A stretch of DNA of 64,000 bases from Apus apus (Eukaryota > Chordata > Aves > Apodiformes > Apodidae): positions 8,664,001 through 8,728,000 of the forward strand of contig NC_067299.1 in assembly GCF_020740795.1 (NCBI RefSeq), given 5' to 3'. A model generated the notes under the pieces. It saw only the letters and a program-made list of their open reading frames with translations. It searched no databases and was not told the origin of the DNA. Within the stretch, counting starts at the first letter, position 1. Every line of letters starts with the position of its first letter. Shown here in pieces: positions 44,390 to 57,500 of the stretch. Position numbers and translations under genes: made by a program.

Positions 44390-45350
44390 AAGACAAAGGA
44401 GCAATTTTCCTACAGCCTTTGTGCTTGAGGCACCAAAGTGAAGAGGAACAGGGTGTTTCTGGAGCAGGACAACCCGGTGCTGCGAATGGCCGTGGGTCTC
44501 AGAGGAGCCCCAGCTTTGCTATTGCCTGTACACTTGAATTAAAAATACATGGTGAATAAATGTGTGTATAGAGCACTTCCTACACATCTACACCCAGGGT
44601 GTGTGCTCAGGTATACACACATGTAGTCACACAGTACATACTCACCTCTATTGCTCAAGTATATATGCTATGTACAGGATAGAGCCACAGAAACATAAAC
44701 CACAGGTATTTCTAGGTGTGTACAACAGACAGACTCAGTACTTCTATGTAAACACTACAATCCTATCAACACACACACACACTTGCACAGTAGAAAGGAA
44801 TTTGCAGCCAAGATCTAATTGAGGTGGGGGGAAAAAGACAAAACCTACACAGTAACACACACAACAGGAGAAAGGTTGGAATTCCTAAGAAAACAAAGGC
44901 CTCAGAGAACCAAGGAGGGCGTGGGAGGCTGTGCCCTCCTTCCCTGCCCACCCCTCCTTGCAGGGCTGGAAATGCTTTTCTGCATTTTGCTGTTGGGTGC
45001 ATTTTTGTGCAACAAGAGGAACCCAGAGGGCTGGGGAGGGTCCTGCAGCGTTAGGGTGAGCCCTGATGAGCAGCAACCAGGGCCAGGAGGAACCTCTCCA
45101 GCCAGCCCAGCAGGGATGCTCAGGGCAGAGGGGGCAACCTGGGCTCTCAGCAATGCAGACACCCAGCTGAAGGGCATCCCACCCACCCTGGCACGTTCCT
45201 CCTTTCACCCACCAAGTGTTGAACAGCAGGATGCCAGGGGTGCTCAGTGTTATCATAAGGCATTTAAAAACAAAGACCCTTCCATTGTTCCCCACCCCAA
45301 AGGCCAAGTGCCAGGAAAGCAGGAGCTTTTAAATCCACCACTTTGGGCTC

Positions 45351-45378
45351 ATTATTATCAGATTATTATTATTATTAC
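45351..45378. repeat. ATT microsatellite
   Basis: Imperfect TTA repeats within the proposed CASTOR2 3' UTR. Confidence 0.85.
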
Positions 45379-48261
45379 TATTTAATTTTTTCAAGAAAGC
45401 CCCTATAGACCCTTCCTGCCTTACCCAGTGAAGGTCTCACAAGCCTGCACTGACCCCGGGCCCTGGGCTGCCTTTTCCCAGGGTGCTGGTTCAAGGTTCA
45501 ATCAATTCTGGCTAAATTCAGAATATCTCAGTGCCCATCAGCAAAGTGATGCAGGCAACACCAAAGGGAAAGCATCAACCCACCCCAAGCTGGCTCAAAC
45601 AATCTTCTTGGTTCTCAGGACAAAACAAGCCAGGAAATAAAAAGGTGAAGCTGAGGATGATGGCAGAGACAGAGGGTCCCTCAGCAGCATTTTACACCTT
45701 CTGAATATTTCAGGGTAACGTTCTTGTGCTGGGACATCAACCTGCTTTGGGAAGATTTGAAGCACCTCAAAGACTTCTACAGATTTCACAACTGTAAGGC
45801 TGAGTCCCTCAGGGGAAAAAAGTGGAGAATTTAAATGAAAAAAATCAGAGTGGAAAGTAAAAAAAAAAAACCAAAACCAAAATAACCCAACAAAACACAA
45901 AACCAACCAACCAAACCCCCCTATTTTTTTCATATTCTCTTAAGGCTCCGTGAAGTTGATGCTTGTTTCAAGTAATCCCTGACCCTACACACCAGGGTCC
46001 CTAGGCAGCAGCACGTGCCCAGGGCAATGCATGTTGCTCTCTGGTGCAGAAAGTGGCCAAATAATCATTTTCCAATGATTGACCAAAGCCAAGAGCACAA
46101 GGATGACCCTGTCCTGGTGACACTGTCCATACACACACAGGGAAAGCTCAGGCTCAACTCAGCCAACCAGAAGGTCTGGCTGCAGCTCTGGGGCTGTGCA
46201 CCAGCCAACGTGCTGGTTTCCCTCTCCAAAACATCCTACACAGTCCTCCCAATGCCCCAACCTGCCAACCCAAGGAGAAACCCTTCAACAATTTAGGTTG
46301 TGAAAAGCTACTGACCATCCTGCCACACCCTTCAGCTCAGCTCCCTGCCAACAACACTGGGCAGATTCCCCCCAAACAGCCCCAGTGCCCCTGAGCCCTG
46401 CAGGGCTCAGCCTGCGCTCGCAGCCTCACGGCAGGACACCAGAGCATCTGCCCAAGCAAACATCTGGAGATGCATGGTGCTCACCTGGAATAACACCTTT
46501 ACTCCAGAAATCTGGAGTGACTATAACCCATCATGGGGCATTTCTGAAAACCCACGTAAAGGAACTGTTTGGTGAAGTATTAAAGATGTGCCTGAGTGTC
46601 TCTCAGCAGGGGGGGCTTTAACTCAGATCAGGAGGAAAGTTATCCACTCTTTTCCTGTGGATGCTCCAATTCCCTGTCCAGCTGCCACACATCCCACCAA
46701 CAAAAAATCAGGAAGATTTGAAACTCCATGTCTGGATCCAGCAGCACCAGAAACCACAAATGTTACACCTAGCCCTCCAGCACCATGAATAGAGAACTAC
46801 ACCCCGAGCCACAAACCAGCGAATGTGTTCACATGTCCTGCACACCAGCATGAACCTGTTTGCATGTCCTACACACCATGCCCATGATCTCAGGTGCTTG
46901 CTTATGACCTCCAGGTTAATGCAAAACCCTGTCTGAAACCTGCAAGACCAGCCCCAGAACAACCACCCCAGAGGCTGCTCCCAATAAAACCTGCAATTTC
47001 TTCATATAAAAAAAAGAATCTGGAAGAAGTTTAGAAATGCAAGGAAATCTCAGGCTCTGACCTGAAGAAGCAGAGTCCTCTGCAGATGTCTCCTATCCAC
47101 CACCACCTGACACCTGCTGGCACAGTCCCTGTCCTCCATGGAGCTGGGAGTGGCTGAGGGTGCAATTTGGAGGCTGGTGCCACCACCTGCAGCTTTGGCC
47201 TAAGCCAGGAGCAAACACACTCCTGCTGCCCCACGGGAAAAGGCCACAATCACCTTCCCACAGCAGGACCAGGAGGAAACACCTTGGGGATTTATGCATT
47301 TGCAGCACAGCTCTGCTTGGGAAGGGCTGCTCACCGCATCCGATGGAGAAAACCCGGGAGTCAAATCCACAGCAGGCAGTGATTTCTACCCTGGGGAGGA
47401 AGGAGCTGAGGAAAAACTGCAGGAGGATCCCAGCAGGGCTTGGGCACCCTCCTGGCCCTGGTGGGGACAACCTGGTGCAGCTCTCAGCTGAGGTGGCCCA
47501 GGATGTGCAGGAGCAGCTCCCAGGGAACCACGGGCATGTGTACAAAGTGGATGAGAAAAAGCCAGTGGGGACAGAGAAGAGGCACGTCCCTCATCTTGCT
47601 GGCCCTGGGGGACAAGGGCTTGGGGATGACTCTGATGCAGGGGTGAGGGGACAGCAGCTGCCCTGGAGCAGGGACAGGGCAAGGAGGACACCAGGAGTGG
47701 TGGGAGGGTCACTGGGGAAAACCGAGCCCAGCCAGCCCAGCTGCAATGCAGACTGAAGTCTTGGTGGCAACACCTGCCAGGAGGTGGCCAGAGCAACACT
47801 CCCCCTCTCAGGTTTCCTCAGAGCAGCCAGGCTTGGACTACAGGGAGAAAGGGAAAGTTCAAACAACTGGATTCTCTTCCCCTTTTCCAACACCAAACAG
47901 TCATGCCAGGGGAACACAACCCAATTCCCATCCTATCTCAACACAGGCAACGACGGACGGTCCTCGGGAGGTCTGATGTGAGGAGACAAGCCAGCACCAT
48001 GCCACGTCTTTTCTGTTTTAATTCCACATTTCACTTTTGTTTATGGTTTTCAGGGCCCTCTCCAAGGAAGCAGCCCATCCATCCCAGCTGTGCCACCAGC
48101 CTCTGAGCAGAGGACCTGGGCCTGTGGCCATCGGCACCGCCGCGCTCCGGGGTTGTCCCCGGGCAGCTCCTTCCACACCAAGAACACCAGCAGGTCACAC
48201 TTCACCTTGGAGCTGAACGTCAGGAAACTGTCTGAACTCCCTTTCCTCCTGCCCCTCATTC

Positions 48262-48301
48262 ATAAATTTAATAAAATAACAATAACAATAATAATAATTA
48301 A
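48262..48301. repeat. AAT microsatellite, distal
   Basis: Imperfect AAT/AAC repeats about 180 bases after the CASTOR2 stop on its strand. Confidence 0.85.
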
Positions 48302-48401
48302 AACAAAGGCTTATTGGAGCTGTTTCTGCTCAACTTTCCACAGTCTCTGTTTCATGTCACTCTCTGGAATCAGATTTTTCAAGAAATACTGTGAGAAAAA
48401 A

Positions 48402-48450
48402 AGAATAATAATAATTATAATAATAATAATAATAATTATAATAATAAAAA
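48402..48450. repeat. AAT microsatellite next to the CASTOR2 stop
   Basis: About 16 AAT-type units with two ATAAT interruptions. It starts 27 bases after the CASTOR2 stop codon on the transcript (ATT repeats in the RNA). Confidence 0.9.
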
Positions 48451-48476
48451 GCATCTGGAACCAGCTCAGAAGATTT

Positions 48477-48542
48477 CTAATGCTTTTCAGCTTGACTGAC
48501 TTGGAGTGCATTGACCACACCGTTTATATTTTCTTCTGGTAC
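48477..48542 (-). CDS. CASTOR2: CASTOR2 terminal coding exon
   Basis: Codes [20 protein letters not shown], then H and TAG at 48477-48479. The human tail is [21 protein letters not shown]. The acceptor TTGCAG lies just right of 48542. Confidence 0.96.
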   Translation of the reverse strand, partial: VPEENINGVVNALQVSQAEKH

Positions 48543-51500
48543 CTGCAAGAGAACAAAAAGAAAGGTCATGCTCTAGCAAAAGCCAGGAGGGATGACAAGG
48601 AAAGGAGAGGCAGGGGATGAAGCCAGACCAGTCCTGAGGAGCCAGGCAGGTTGCTGTTGGACACCTGACCTCTGCTGAGAAAGGAATCCAGCCACAAGAG
48701 ACATCCTCCAACATGGTACCCCCAGGAGCAAACGCGTGAGATCCGGCTGCTCTATATGGTGGGTGCTGGTGGGGAGGGAACAGTTTTGGGGTTTTCCTTT
48801 GCTCTTCCTCTCCCCCCTTTTCACTGGCAAAGCTCCTCCTGGGGTGGGCAATGCTGCCCCTGTGGGTGGCTGGGTACCATCTCCCCTCTTGGCCCTGTTC
48901 CCTCCACCTGCTCCTCACCTGGGACCACAGCTGGGCAGGAGAAAACCCGAAGGGGCTGTCACTGCTCCAGCACTGGGTCTGGCTCAGGAGAGCCTGTCCA
49001 AGGATCACCCCCCTCATGGCACCTCCCAACACAGCTTTCACAGAGAGGAGGAAAGGGGATGCCCTGGTAAAGCTCCAAGCATCCTTGTAGCTCATCTGTC
49101 ACCACAAGTATTCCAGAGACTTGATTTATGCCTCAAAGCCTCAAACTACACACCAGGAACTCACTCATGCAAGATGGCTGTTCTCATGGGTTCATGTGGC
49201 TGCTTGAGGGTCCCATGAAGCTCTCCAGAGCATCCTACAGGTTTGGGACCCGTAAATGTGGGAAGACCACACTGGGTGGCAGTGGGACATGGCCACCAAA
49301 GGAAGAAGAGTCAGAGTCACAGAGTGGTCGCAGTTGGAAGGGACCTCTGAAGATCATCGAGTCCAATGCCCTGCTAGAGCAGGATCACACAGTAGATCAC
49401 ACAGGAACACATCCAGACAGGTTCTGAATGTCTCCAGAGAAGGAAGCTCCACAACCTGCCTGGGCAGCCCGGCCCAGTGCTCGTCACCCTCAGAGTGAAG
49501 AAGAGTGAGGGAAAAATAAATATCTGTGAGTTGCTGCAAGAAGCCAAAATAATTCACACTAAGTGACTGTCTCTGGGAGATACTTGAGCCCTTGGCCAGG
49601 AATACCTGGATTCACTGGACACCCTCCAGAGCTCAGACAGTGGATACACATCTGGACTGTGGTTTTCTGCAAGGCTTTCAACAAAACTGAGGGGAAAAGA
49701 AACAAACATGAGAAACAACAAGAAAATCGTTCAGCTTTCCAATGGGAAGATGGAACAGGAGAGGGTAACTGATGATGTGTGAACAAAAGTTCACACAAAG
49801 GTTCACACAAAATGTCAGAAAGGAAGAAAATAATCTCCAAAGAATCCTACAGTGAATCCTACTGGTTTAGGAAGAAAATCCCACCAAACCTCCACTGTAG
49901 GAAAGAGGACTTTGAGACAGGACTGACTCTCCACTGCCTCCTCTCCATCATTTTTCCCAGTGTGTTGAACACTGCAGTGGAAGAAGCTACACGAGCCTTT
50001 TCCTCTCCAGAAGATAATGAGGAAAGTCCCAGGAATCACTGTTGCAGAAGACACTTGCTTAGCCAGACCCAGAAGGTGAACTCTCCACCTGCTCCTCTAG
50101 TGCAATGCAGAGCAGGAGGCAGCAGAACCAGCAAGTTCTGGCCAGTGGCCTTTGACCTGCATGGACCCACCTCCTCACATCACACAAAGGGTCATCCCTC
50201 ATTCACTGCAAAATGCTGGGCTCCCTCAGCAGCAGGGACCTGGTACCAGTCATACTGCAAATGTTTGGGCCAGATCTTCTCCAGGATAGACGTGCAAACA
50301 GTTTGGATTTGTAGGACACATCCCAGTTTGCCACCAGTGGGGAAGTCCAGCCCTCTCTGCCCTGCAGAAATGACAGTTCCAATCCCAGGGCAGCTGGTGC
50401 CACATATTCACTTGTCAGCTCGAGGAGAGATCAAAACATCTGCCATGAAGGGAAAAGTAAAGCTCCAAACTACATTCCAGACATATCTTCAGCCTTGTTA
50501 GATACAAAATGCTGGTGAAGAAGAGCAAGACACCTCTGAGGATGAGGAAGGAGAGCACGGCACCTGAAAAAGGGACCTTCTCACTTGCTCTCTCTAGAGG
50601 GAGCTTGAAACCATAGCCTGGCTCCAGCCCGACCTCATGTCACCCAGGGGACACACCAAAGACCTGGAGGTTCCCAGCTCAGCATTGTCTCCTACAGGGA
50701 TTTCTTCTCAAGCACAGGTTCTGATCTCCAGGGACAACGTTTACAGCTACAGGACTGCAGGAAGACCTAGCAATTAAAACCCAAACCAAATATAAAATTA
50801 AGCTACAAAAACCACCCCAAGAGGCACAGGAGAATAAAGATCAGGTCAAAGAGAACAACAAGCTTTTACAGAGCACTCCAAACTGACAAAAAGTATGGAA
50901 CCATCTTAAATAAAGAAAGGGAAGATGTAGAGAAAGGATTGAAGATGCACTCAGGTCATGAGAAATGTCCCTAGGAGTCCAGGTGTCTGGGTAACAAAGT
51001 TAGGGAAAACATAACAAAATCTTGGTCAGGGTCTTGGCCAACAAAGCCAGCCTAGAGCTAGTGGGTCCACAGCCCAGCAAGGCCAAGCAAAGAAGGGCTT
51101 GAAATTCACCTTCCACAGGATGGAAGGATTTGACAGCTGGAACAGCACTGTCCAGATGAAGAGGCTTTTAAAATCCTAAGAAAACAGCAAGTGGCAAGAG
51201 AAATGCTGCCAGACTGATCTGGGTAAGGGATATCTGCAGACTGTAATGCCTGGCGCAGCCAATGTCCTGCCAGCTGCTGGGATCTGCTGGGATGGGATGC
51301 AGCAGGATGAGACACTTGGAAAAGGTGGAGCTGCCTGCAGAGTCATCACAATTGCATGGCACAAGTTTTAAGTGAAATATCTATTTCAACTGACAGGGCT
51401 TGGTCCTCCAGGTATCTCCTGACAACCAGAAGCACTCTGCACCTTGTGCTCTGCACTGGGGCCACAACAACAGGCAGGAATGTGAGGCAAAGCTAACAGC

Positions 51501-54500
51501 ATTGATTTTAAAATGGTGTTTTATTAGCTTATCTTATCAGCACAGTTAATATTCAAGAAAAGAAGACAAACACATCTAACACTTTGACCTTTGCTATCTG
51601 GAATAATATTTACTTCTACTCTTTACACACATGACCTATAGGCAGCAAATGGTTCACACCAACTGTGAAAAACCAAAGTAATTAGCTGAAAAAAAGCCTG
51701 CCTTGAACTCACTGGAGCTTTTACAGGTGAAAAGTAGGACCTGGGCAGTGAATTTAGTGATGAAAGGAGAAGTGTCATGCAATAAAGGGCACATATAAGA
51801 AAAAAAAAAGAGCAGAAAGCAGTTGTTTTGTTAGCTTTGTTAGCACTGGGGCTACTGACTCCCTCCCTCAGGGCTTGAGCAATGGGCTCCAAGTCAAATG
51901 CCACCCTGTTTGTGGCTACAGGCAAAAAAACTTTCCCTTTTAAGGGAAATGCCTCATTTTTCAGGGTGTCCCACACAGTCAGGGAAGAGCAGAGATAGGC
52001 TTAATGTCTAGAAGGTAAAGTATCTGCTAGTTTAGGAGACAACTCTGCACTGAGGGCAGGACCCACGTGCTGGTGACTGTGATGCAGCTGCTGTGGGTCC
52101 TCATGGACACAAACATGGCAACACCCTCTTCTGTTCAGCACCTTCCCCTGCTCTGCTGCCAATTATTGCTGGTTTATCAAAGGCCAACACCATGAGGAGC
52201 GTGGTGCAAAGAGAGCAGGGGATGGGTCTTACACCACAAAGGTTAGGGCTGTGGGGGTACCAAGAGAAGAAGGCAGGGGTGTGGTACTAAGAGATTCTCC
52301 AAACAGATTCCACACAGAGGTCGAGGGAGATCATCCTACTCATCTACTCTGCTCTTGTGAGACCCCACCTGCAGTACTGTGTCCAGCTCTGGAGCCCCCA
52401 ACAAAAGAAAGACATGGAGCTCCTGGAGAGAGACCAGAGGAGGCCACAGAGATGATCCAAGTGCTGGAGCAGCTCTGCTCTGGAGATAGGCTGGGAGAGT
52501 TGGGGTGTTCAGCCTGGAGAAGTGGAGGCTCCAGGGAGACCTTAGAGCACCTTCCAGTGCCTGAAGGGGCTCCAGGAAAGCTGGGGAGGGGCTTGGGACA
52601 AGGGCAAGGAGGGAGAGGACGAGGGGGAATGGATTAAAACTTGAACAGGGGAGATTTAGGTTGGACATGAGGAGGGAATTCTGGAGTGTGAGGGTGGTGA
52701 GAGACTGGAACAGGTTGCCCAGAGAAGCTGTGGCTGCCCCATCCCTGGCAGTGTTGAAGGGCAGGTTGGATGGGGCTTGGAGCAACCTGGGCTGGTGGGA
52801 GGTGTCCCTGCCCATGCAGGGGGTTGGATCTAGATGGGCTTTACAGTCCCTTCCAATCCAAACCATTCTGTGATTCTATGATGAAAACAGAGAGGGTTTG
52901 TGGCTGTTTCTAATAAAAGATGGTGATGCAGTGGAAGAGGCTGCTTGGCGAGGTTAGAGAGTCTCCATCACCACAGGTCTTTAGGGCTGTGACCAGCCCT
53001 TTGGATGAATGACTCCCCCCAGAGCTGCTGTGCCTTGGGGTGGGGCTGGGCTTGGACCAGGAGCTTTTAACCCAGGGCTGGAGAGGGATCATCTGCTGGG
53101 CTGTGTCAGAGCAAAGGCCCTTCAACAAGCTCTCCAGACAGGAAACAATGTTCTCATTGTGAGTTCTCTCCCAGGGAAAAGGTCTCCTCTATTTCAAAGA
53201 TACTCACCAATGCGTGGTCAAACTTAAAAGTACTGATGTAGTAGGCTGGGATGTCAGCTGCAGCCAAGGGCTCAGAAATCTGAGCCACAATTCCACATTC
53301 ATCTGTGGGGGAGACCAAAACTCAGTCACTGTCTGAACAGCATCTGTCAGTCTCGCAGAGCTCCCGGGTCTCTCCTGGGTGCACATACAGGAAGGAGTTT
53401 GTCTTCACAGAGTCCAATCAGAAGGGATCTCTGTAGTAAAATGTGCTCCTCCTCACAGACCCAGGCTCTTAGGGCCACAGTGATACACTGCACACCTGGT
53501 TTTACTGCCTTCTTTTTGTTACAGAGAAATGTAAATCGCCCAAAGGCAGAAAACATGAAAAACTGAATGATTTTCAGAGGTGAAAGGAAAGACAATTAGT
53601 GACATTCAGGAAGGAGGCACCAAATACAGTCTCATATACCCTTAACTTCTATTTTTCTCTTGAATTGTTGCTGTTAAACACCTTGCCCTGCATCTCTGAG
53701 CAGGGAGATGCTGACCTGCTGGATGCATGGTTGGGATCTAGACCACAGACCAGCCCAGCCCCTGAGACAGGATCTCACACCAATTCAAATGGTGGTTCTG
53801 TCCTGTTCATCACAGATCAATGGTACATTGTGTCCAGATGAAATTAAGTTTCCCTGATCCAAACTGAACATTTCAACTTAATTCTAAGCTAAGCTATTTA
53901 AACATCACACATGTAAGGGACTGGCAGGTGTCCTGGTGTCCCACCACTGACACCTATCATGCCATTCTACCCATTTTGCCTCTTGGATGCACACAGAAAG
54001 GTGCACGAAAATAACCTTCTTGCTACTTTTGTTTGTCTGGTGTGCAAGCAGCATTGAAATATAAAAATTGCCCCACTATTTTTCAGAGATGTTCCTGAAG
54101 CCTGTATTTTGTAACAGTTTTGGAGACCATGGGAAGGACCCCCAGTGTTTTCAGAAAATCAGGCCTTGGTTGGGGCATTCTGATCAGTCTGATTAAAATT
54201 ACAGAGGACATCAAAAGAACATCAACATTTTTGCAGACATGAAGTGTTCAACTCTGTGTGACGTGGGTCAGATATTCTTTTGAGCAGGGAAAACACTTGC
54301 AGCACTGGATGTGAGACATGTTCATGAACAGGACAGCCACCTGGACTGTTACAAAACTGCATTAAATCTCCTAAAGCCACAGAGCTGCCCCAGGGCTGCA
54401 CTGGAGCACGACAGTGCTTCCTGCTTTCTGTGATCTACACTGCATCCCATGTCACCCCTTTGTCCACTTTTTTATCTTTAAACAGAGATCCAGCTGCAGC

Positions 54501-57500
54501 TGCCTCCTAAGTCCAGCAGATGAATGCAGTTTGGATGGAGCTGCCAAGCATGTAAAACTTCCAAAAGTATATTTAGAAGTCTGACTTACGAGTTAGGAGT
54601 CAAGACTCCTCCTGTTTGAAAATCACAGTTTGCAAAGTTGTGTTAAGCTCTTAGAAAGCCTCAGATGGATTTTTCCATCCCCCTTGAAGGCCCTGAGGCA
54701 AATGACTACCTGTGCACCAACTGGCCCCACAAATGTTTACCTACCAAAGCCAAGAGGCTGCCCACCAATCCGCACCATCTTCCAGAGCTCGCCAGATGCA
54801 CTTGTAAACAACAAATTATTAGGAAATCTGTAAGAGAAAAGGAAAACCAAAGGTGGCAATTAAAGCTCAGCAGTGTGTCAGATGCTGCCTGCAGGGCTGC
54901 TGCTGTTGCCTATCCCTGAGCTGCTTGAAGCCAACTAGAAACAAGAGCAGTTGAGGTGAGTAGGACCTGCCTGTCCCTCCACATGTCCAGTGTCTGAGGC
55001 TGGAAGTGTGTGTAGGCACCCAGGGAAGCATGGAAAGAAGAGTCTAAGAAATGGGCCGTGCCCCAGCTTTACAAACCCTGAGATGGTTAATCTGAAGGCT
55101 TGATTTGAGCTGCCTTTAGAAACACCCAGGGACAGAGTGTTTCCATACCTGCTCTCTCAGGAACAGTTTGTGTATCTGAGCATCACCAGTGCTTTTCCAT
55201 CCCCTCCCTGGGAGGTCCCTGGGAACCCTGCAGAGATCCCCAGTTCTTAGCAGGGGAAAGAAGACCAGTGACTAAAGAGACTTTCTTAAGGTCAAGCCAG
55301 CAGCCTGTGACAGAGGGAGTAGAAGGCAGGGGTTTGCAAAACAAGTCCCAAGTACAGGCAAGAATCAAACACAAAAGGAAACAAATGTGTGCAGTGTCCT
55401 CTCCAGGCTCCAGACCTCCCAGCCTCCTGGATGTGAGCTGCAGAAGCACACACACCCCAACAGCCTGATGTTTGTTCCCTGGCTTTCCCCTTGCAGAGAC
55501 ATGGGCTCCTGCTGCACAGGGATGACTCAGTGCATCATCATCACAAGGAAACTCCAAGCCCAGCCATGTGGAAAACCAAAGCAGGACGACAGCATCACTG
55601 ACATCCACACCCTATTTTTGGCCTTTAGTAGTAAAACTTCAACCATCTACACCAGATTTTTTTTTTTGTTTTGCTCTTAAAAGCACACCTAGTGAACGAC
55701 GGAATAAAAATGTCAAAATCACTTTGCTCCAGTGTCCCTCTTTCCAAAGTGATAACCCTGCATTACATTGGGTTGTTACTTCACTGAGGACCTGGACAGT
55801 CAAGCCAAAATTCAGGAGTTGGAGTTAGCATGCCAGACTTCACCCAGAAAAGTGACAAGGTGTACAGGGATGTGGCACCCACACAATGAGGCTCCCAAGA
55901 ATCAGCATGGAGGAGCTTAAGCTGCTTCTTGGTCCTTTGAAAACATCCCAGGTGCTTTTTGGGGGTCCAGGAGACTCTAAAATCCAAGCTCACCTCTGCT
56001 GTGTCTGGACATCCATGACCAAGGAGATGTAACCCTCAATGAGAGAAAAGGAGAAAAAGCGAATATGTCCCGAGTCTTCGTTGCCCACCACTGGGTCTTT
56101 TACTCTGCAGAAACAGAAGAGAACCTGCATCAGCTGTGGCCAGAAGAGCAAAGGAAGGCTTGGAAAGCAGAGAGAGCCATTGACACCAGGAATGTCCATA
56201 CACTGAGCCCTGCTGCATTATTGTACTGCTTTTCTTTTTGTGGGTTTTTTATTTCCCAGGGGAGCAGAAATGCCAGACCCCTCAGAGATCTCCCGTCCCT
56301 GTCCCAAGGACCTCCCTGTGGGCCACGAGCTGCAGCACTGATGGGCAGCAGCTCAGCTGGCCCTACATCCTCCACTCATCCCTGGGTATGCTGCATGTTG
56401 GTTGCACTGCTACTCTTAGCTTAAACTTTAACAGGCTCAGCTCTCCAAAGCCAATGGGGTCTTTGGGCACCTTCTATGTCCTCTTTGGCTCCCACCTGTC
56501 CTGTGAATCCTCCCTCTAAAGCGCAGAGCACCACAACAGCATCAGGCCACAGCAGATCCCTGGGCATCTTGGAGGAGCAGCACGAATCTGTGCCTCCAGA
56601 CACCAGCCCCACCTCCCCTGGGAGCCTGTGTCCCTGCAGGACCTACCCATTGGAGTAAAACATGACATCCATTAGGAGTGTAGCAACAGTGGGAAGGGTG
56701 TCGGGATCCAGGCTGGTGACGCAGAACATGTTACTCGGGCTGGAAAGGGGATGAATGACAGGCCTCTGAACTGAAAGAGACACACACAGACACACACCAT
56801 TATGAAGCCACGTCTGCAGCAGGTTCACCTCCCACCAGACATGTTGTCCATGCCACAGGGAAAACTTGAGAGTGTTTGTGAAAGTTCCTCACTGCTGGTT
56901 CTCAGCCAGGGACCAAGGAGCCTGGGGACAACCTGCTCTTGTGATGTCCTCCCTGGGGCATAGGGTGAGATCACCCTGAGCACCCTGCCCTGCACAGGTC
57001 AGCTCTCTGCTGGGGGCTTGGAGGACACTGGGTGCACCCAGGGGTGACTTAAATAAGGTGGCAACACAAACTGAAAATTACAAATAAATTCAAGCTTCCA
57101 GGATTTAGAAGGCAGGCCTATGGAAGGCATTTCTCTGGCTGCGGCTGCTGGCAGTACACCCTCTTTTCTCTCCCTTCTGAGGATCTATTTTGCCATAATA
57201 TCTACAAAAACTAAGAATCAGCTGACAGGCAGCAGCTTGGCAAACACGTTTGCAGCTAGTAGGTGAGAAACTGGCAGCATTTAGGCATGCAACTATTAAA
57301 CCCAGCAACACAGCCAACTGCATGCTGGGCATCACCAACGTTGTGTTTCACTGTGCCCTTCCTGCAGGCTTTTTGTGTAAGGCTCATTTTCTTCAACAAG
57401 CTGATTTATAGCTCTGGAGTGACGAGGCCAAGTGGCACGTCAGTAACTGATCCCTGCTTTGTTTGGCTGTGGGCACAAAATTACACAGAGGTGTGCAGGT

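Larger units (their letters stand above)
39370..48476 (-). other. CASTOR2: Probable long CASTOR2 3' UTR
   Basis: From the CASTOR2 stop leftwards there is no other gene. The first strong cluster of minus-strand AATAAA hexamers is at 39440-39445, 39386-39391 and 39333-39338, in AT-rich DNA. The length, about 9 kb, is inferred from signals only. It contains AAT-type microsatellites next to the stop, a small CR1 end at about 43880, AC and TA microsatellites, and a pyrimidine tract at 39466-39512. A 276-codon frame at 41284-42114 on the same strand is not supported as coding. Confidence 0.45.
48543..53207 (-). other. CASTOR2: CASTOR2 last intron
   Basis: A 4.7-kb intron with one small CR1 piece at 49316-49515 and a larger one at 52320-52883. 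Nothing else is recognisable. Confidence 0.8.
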
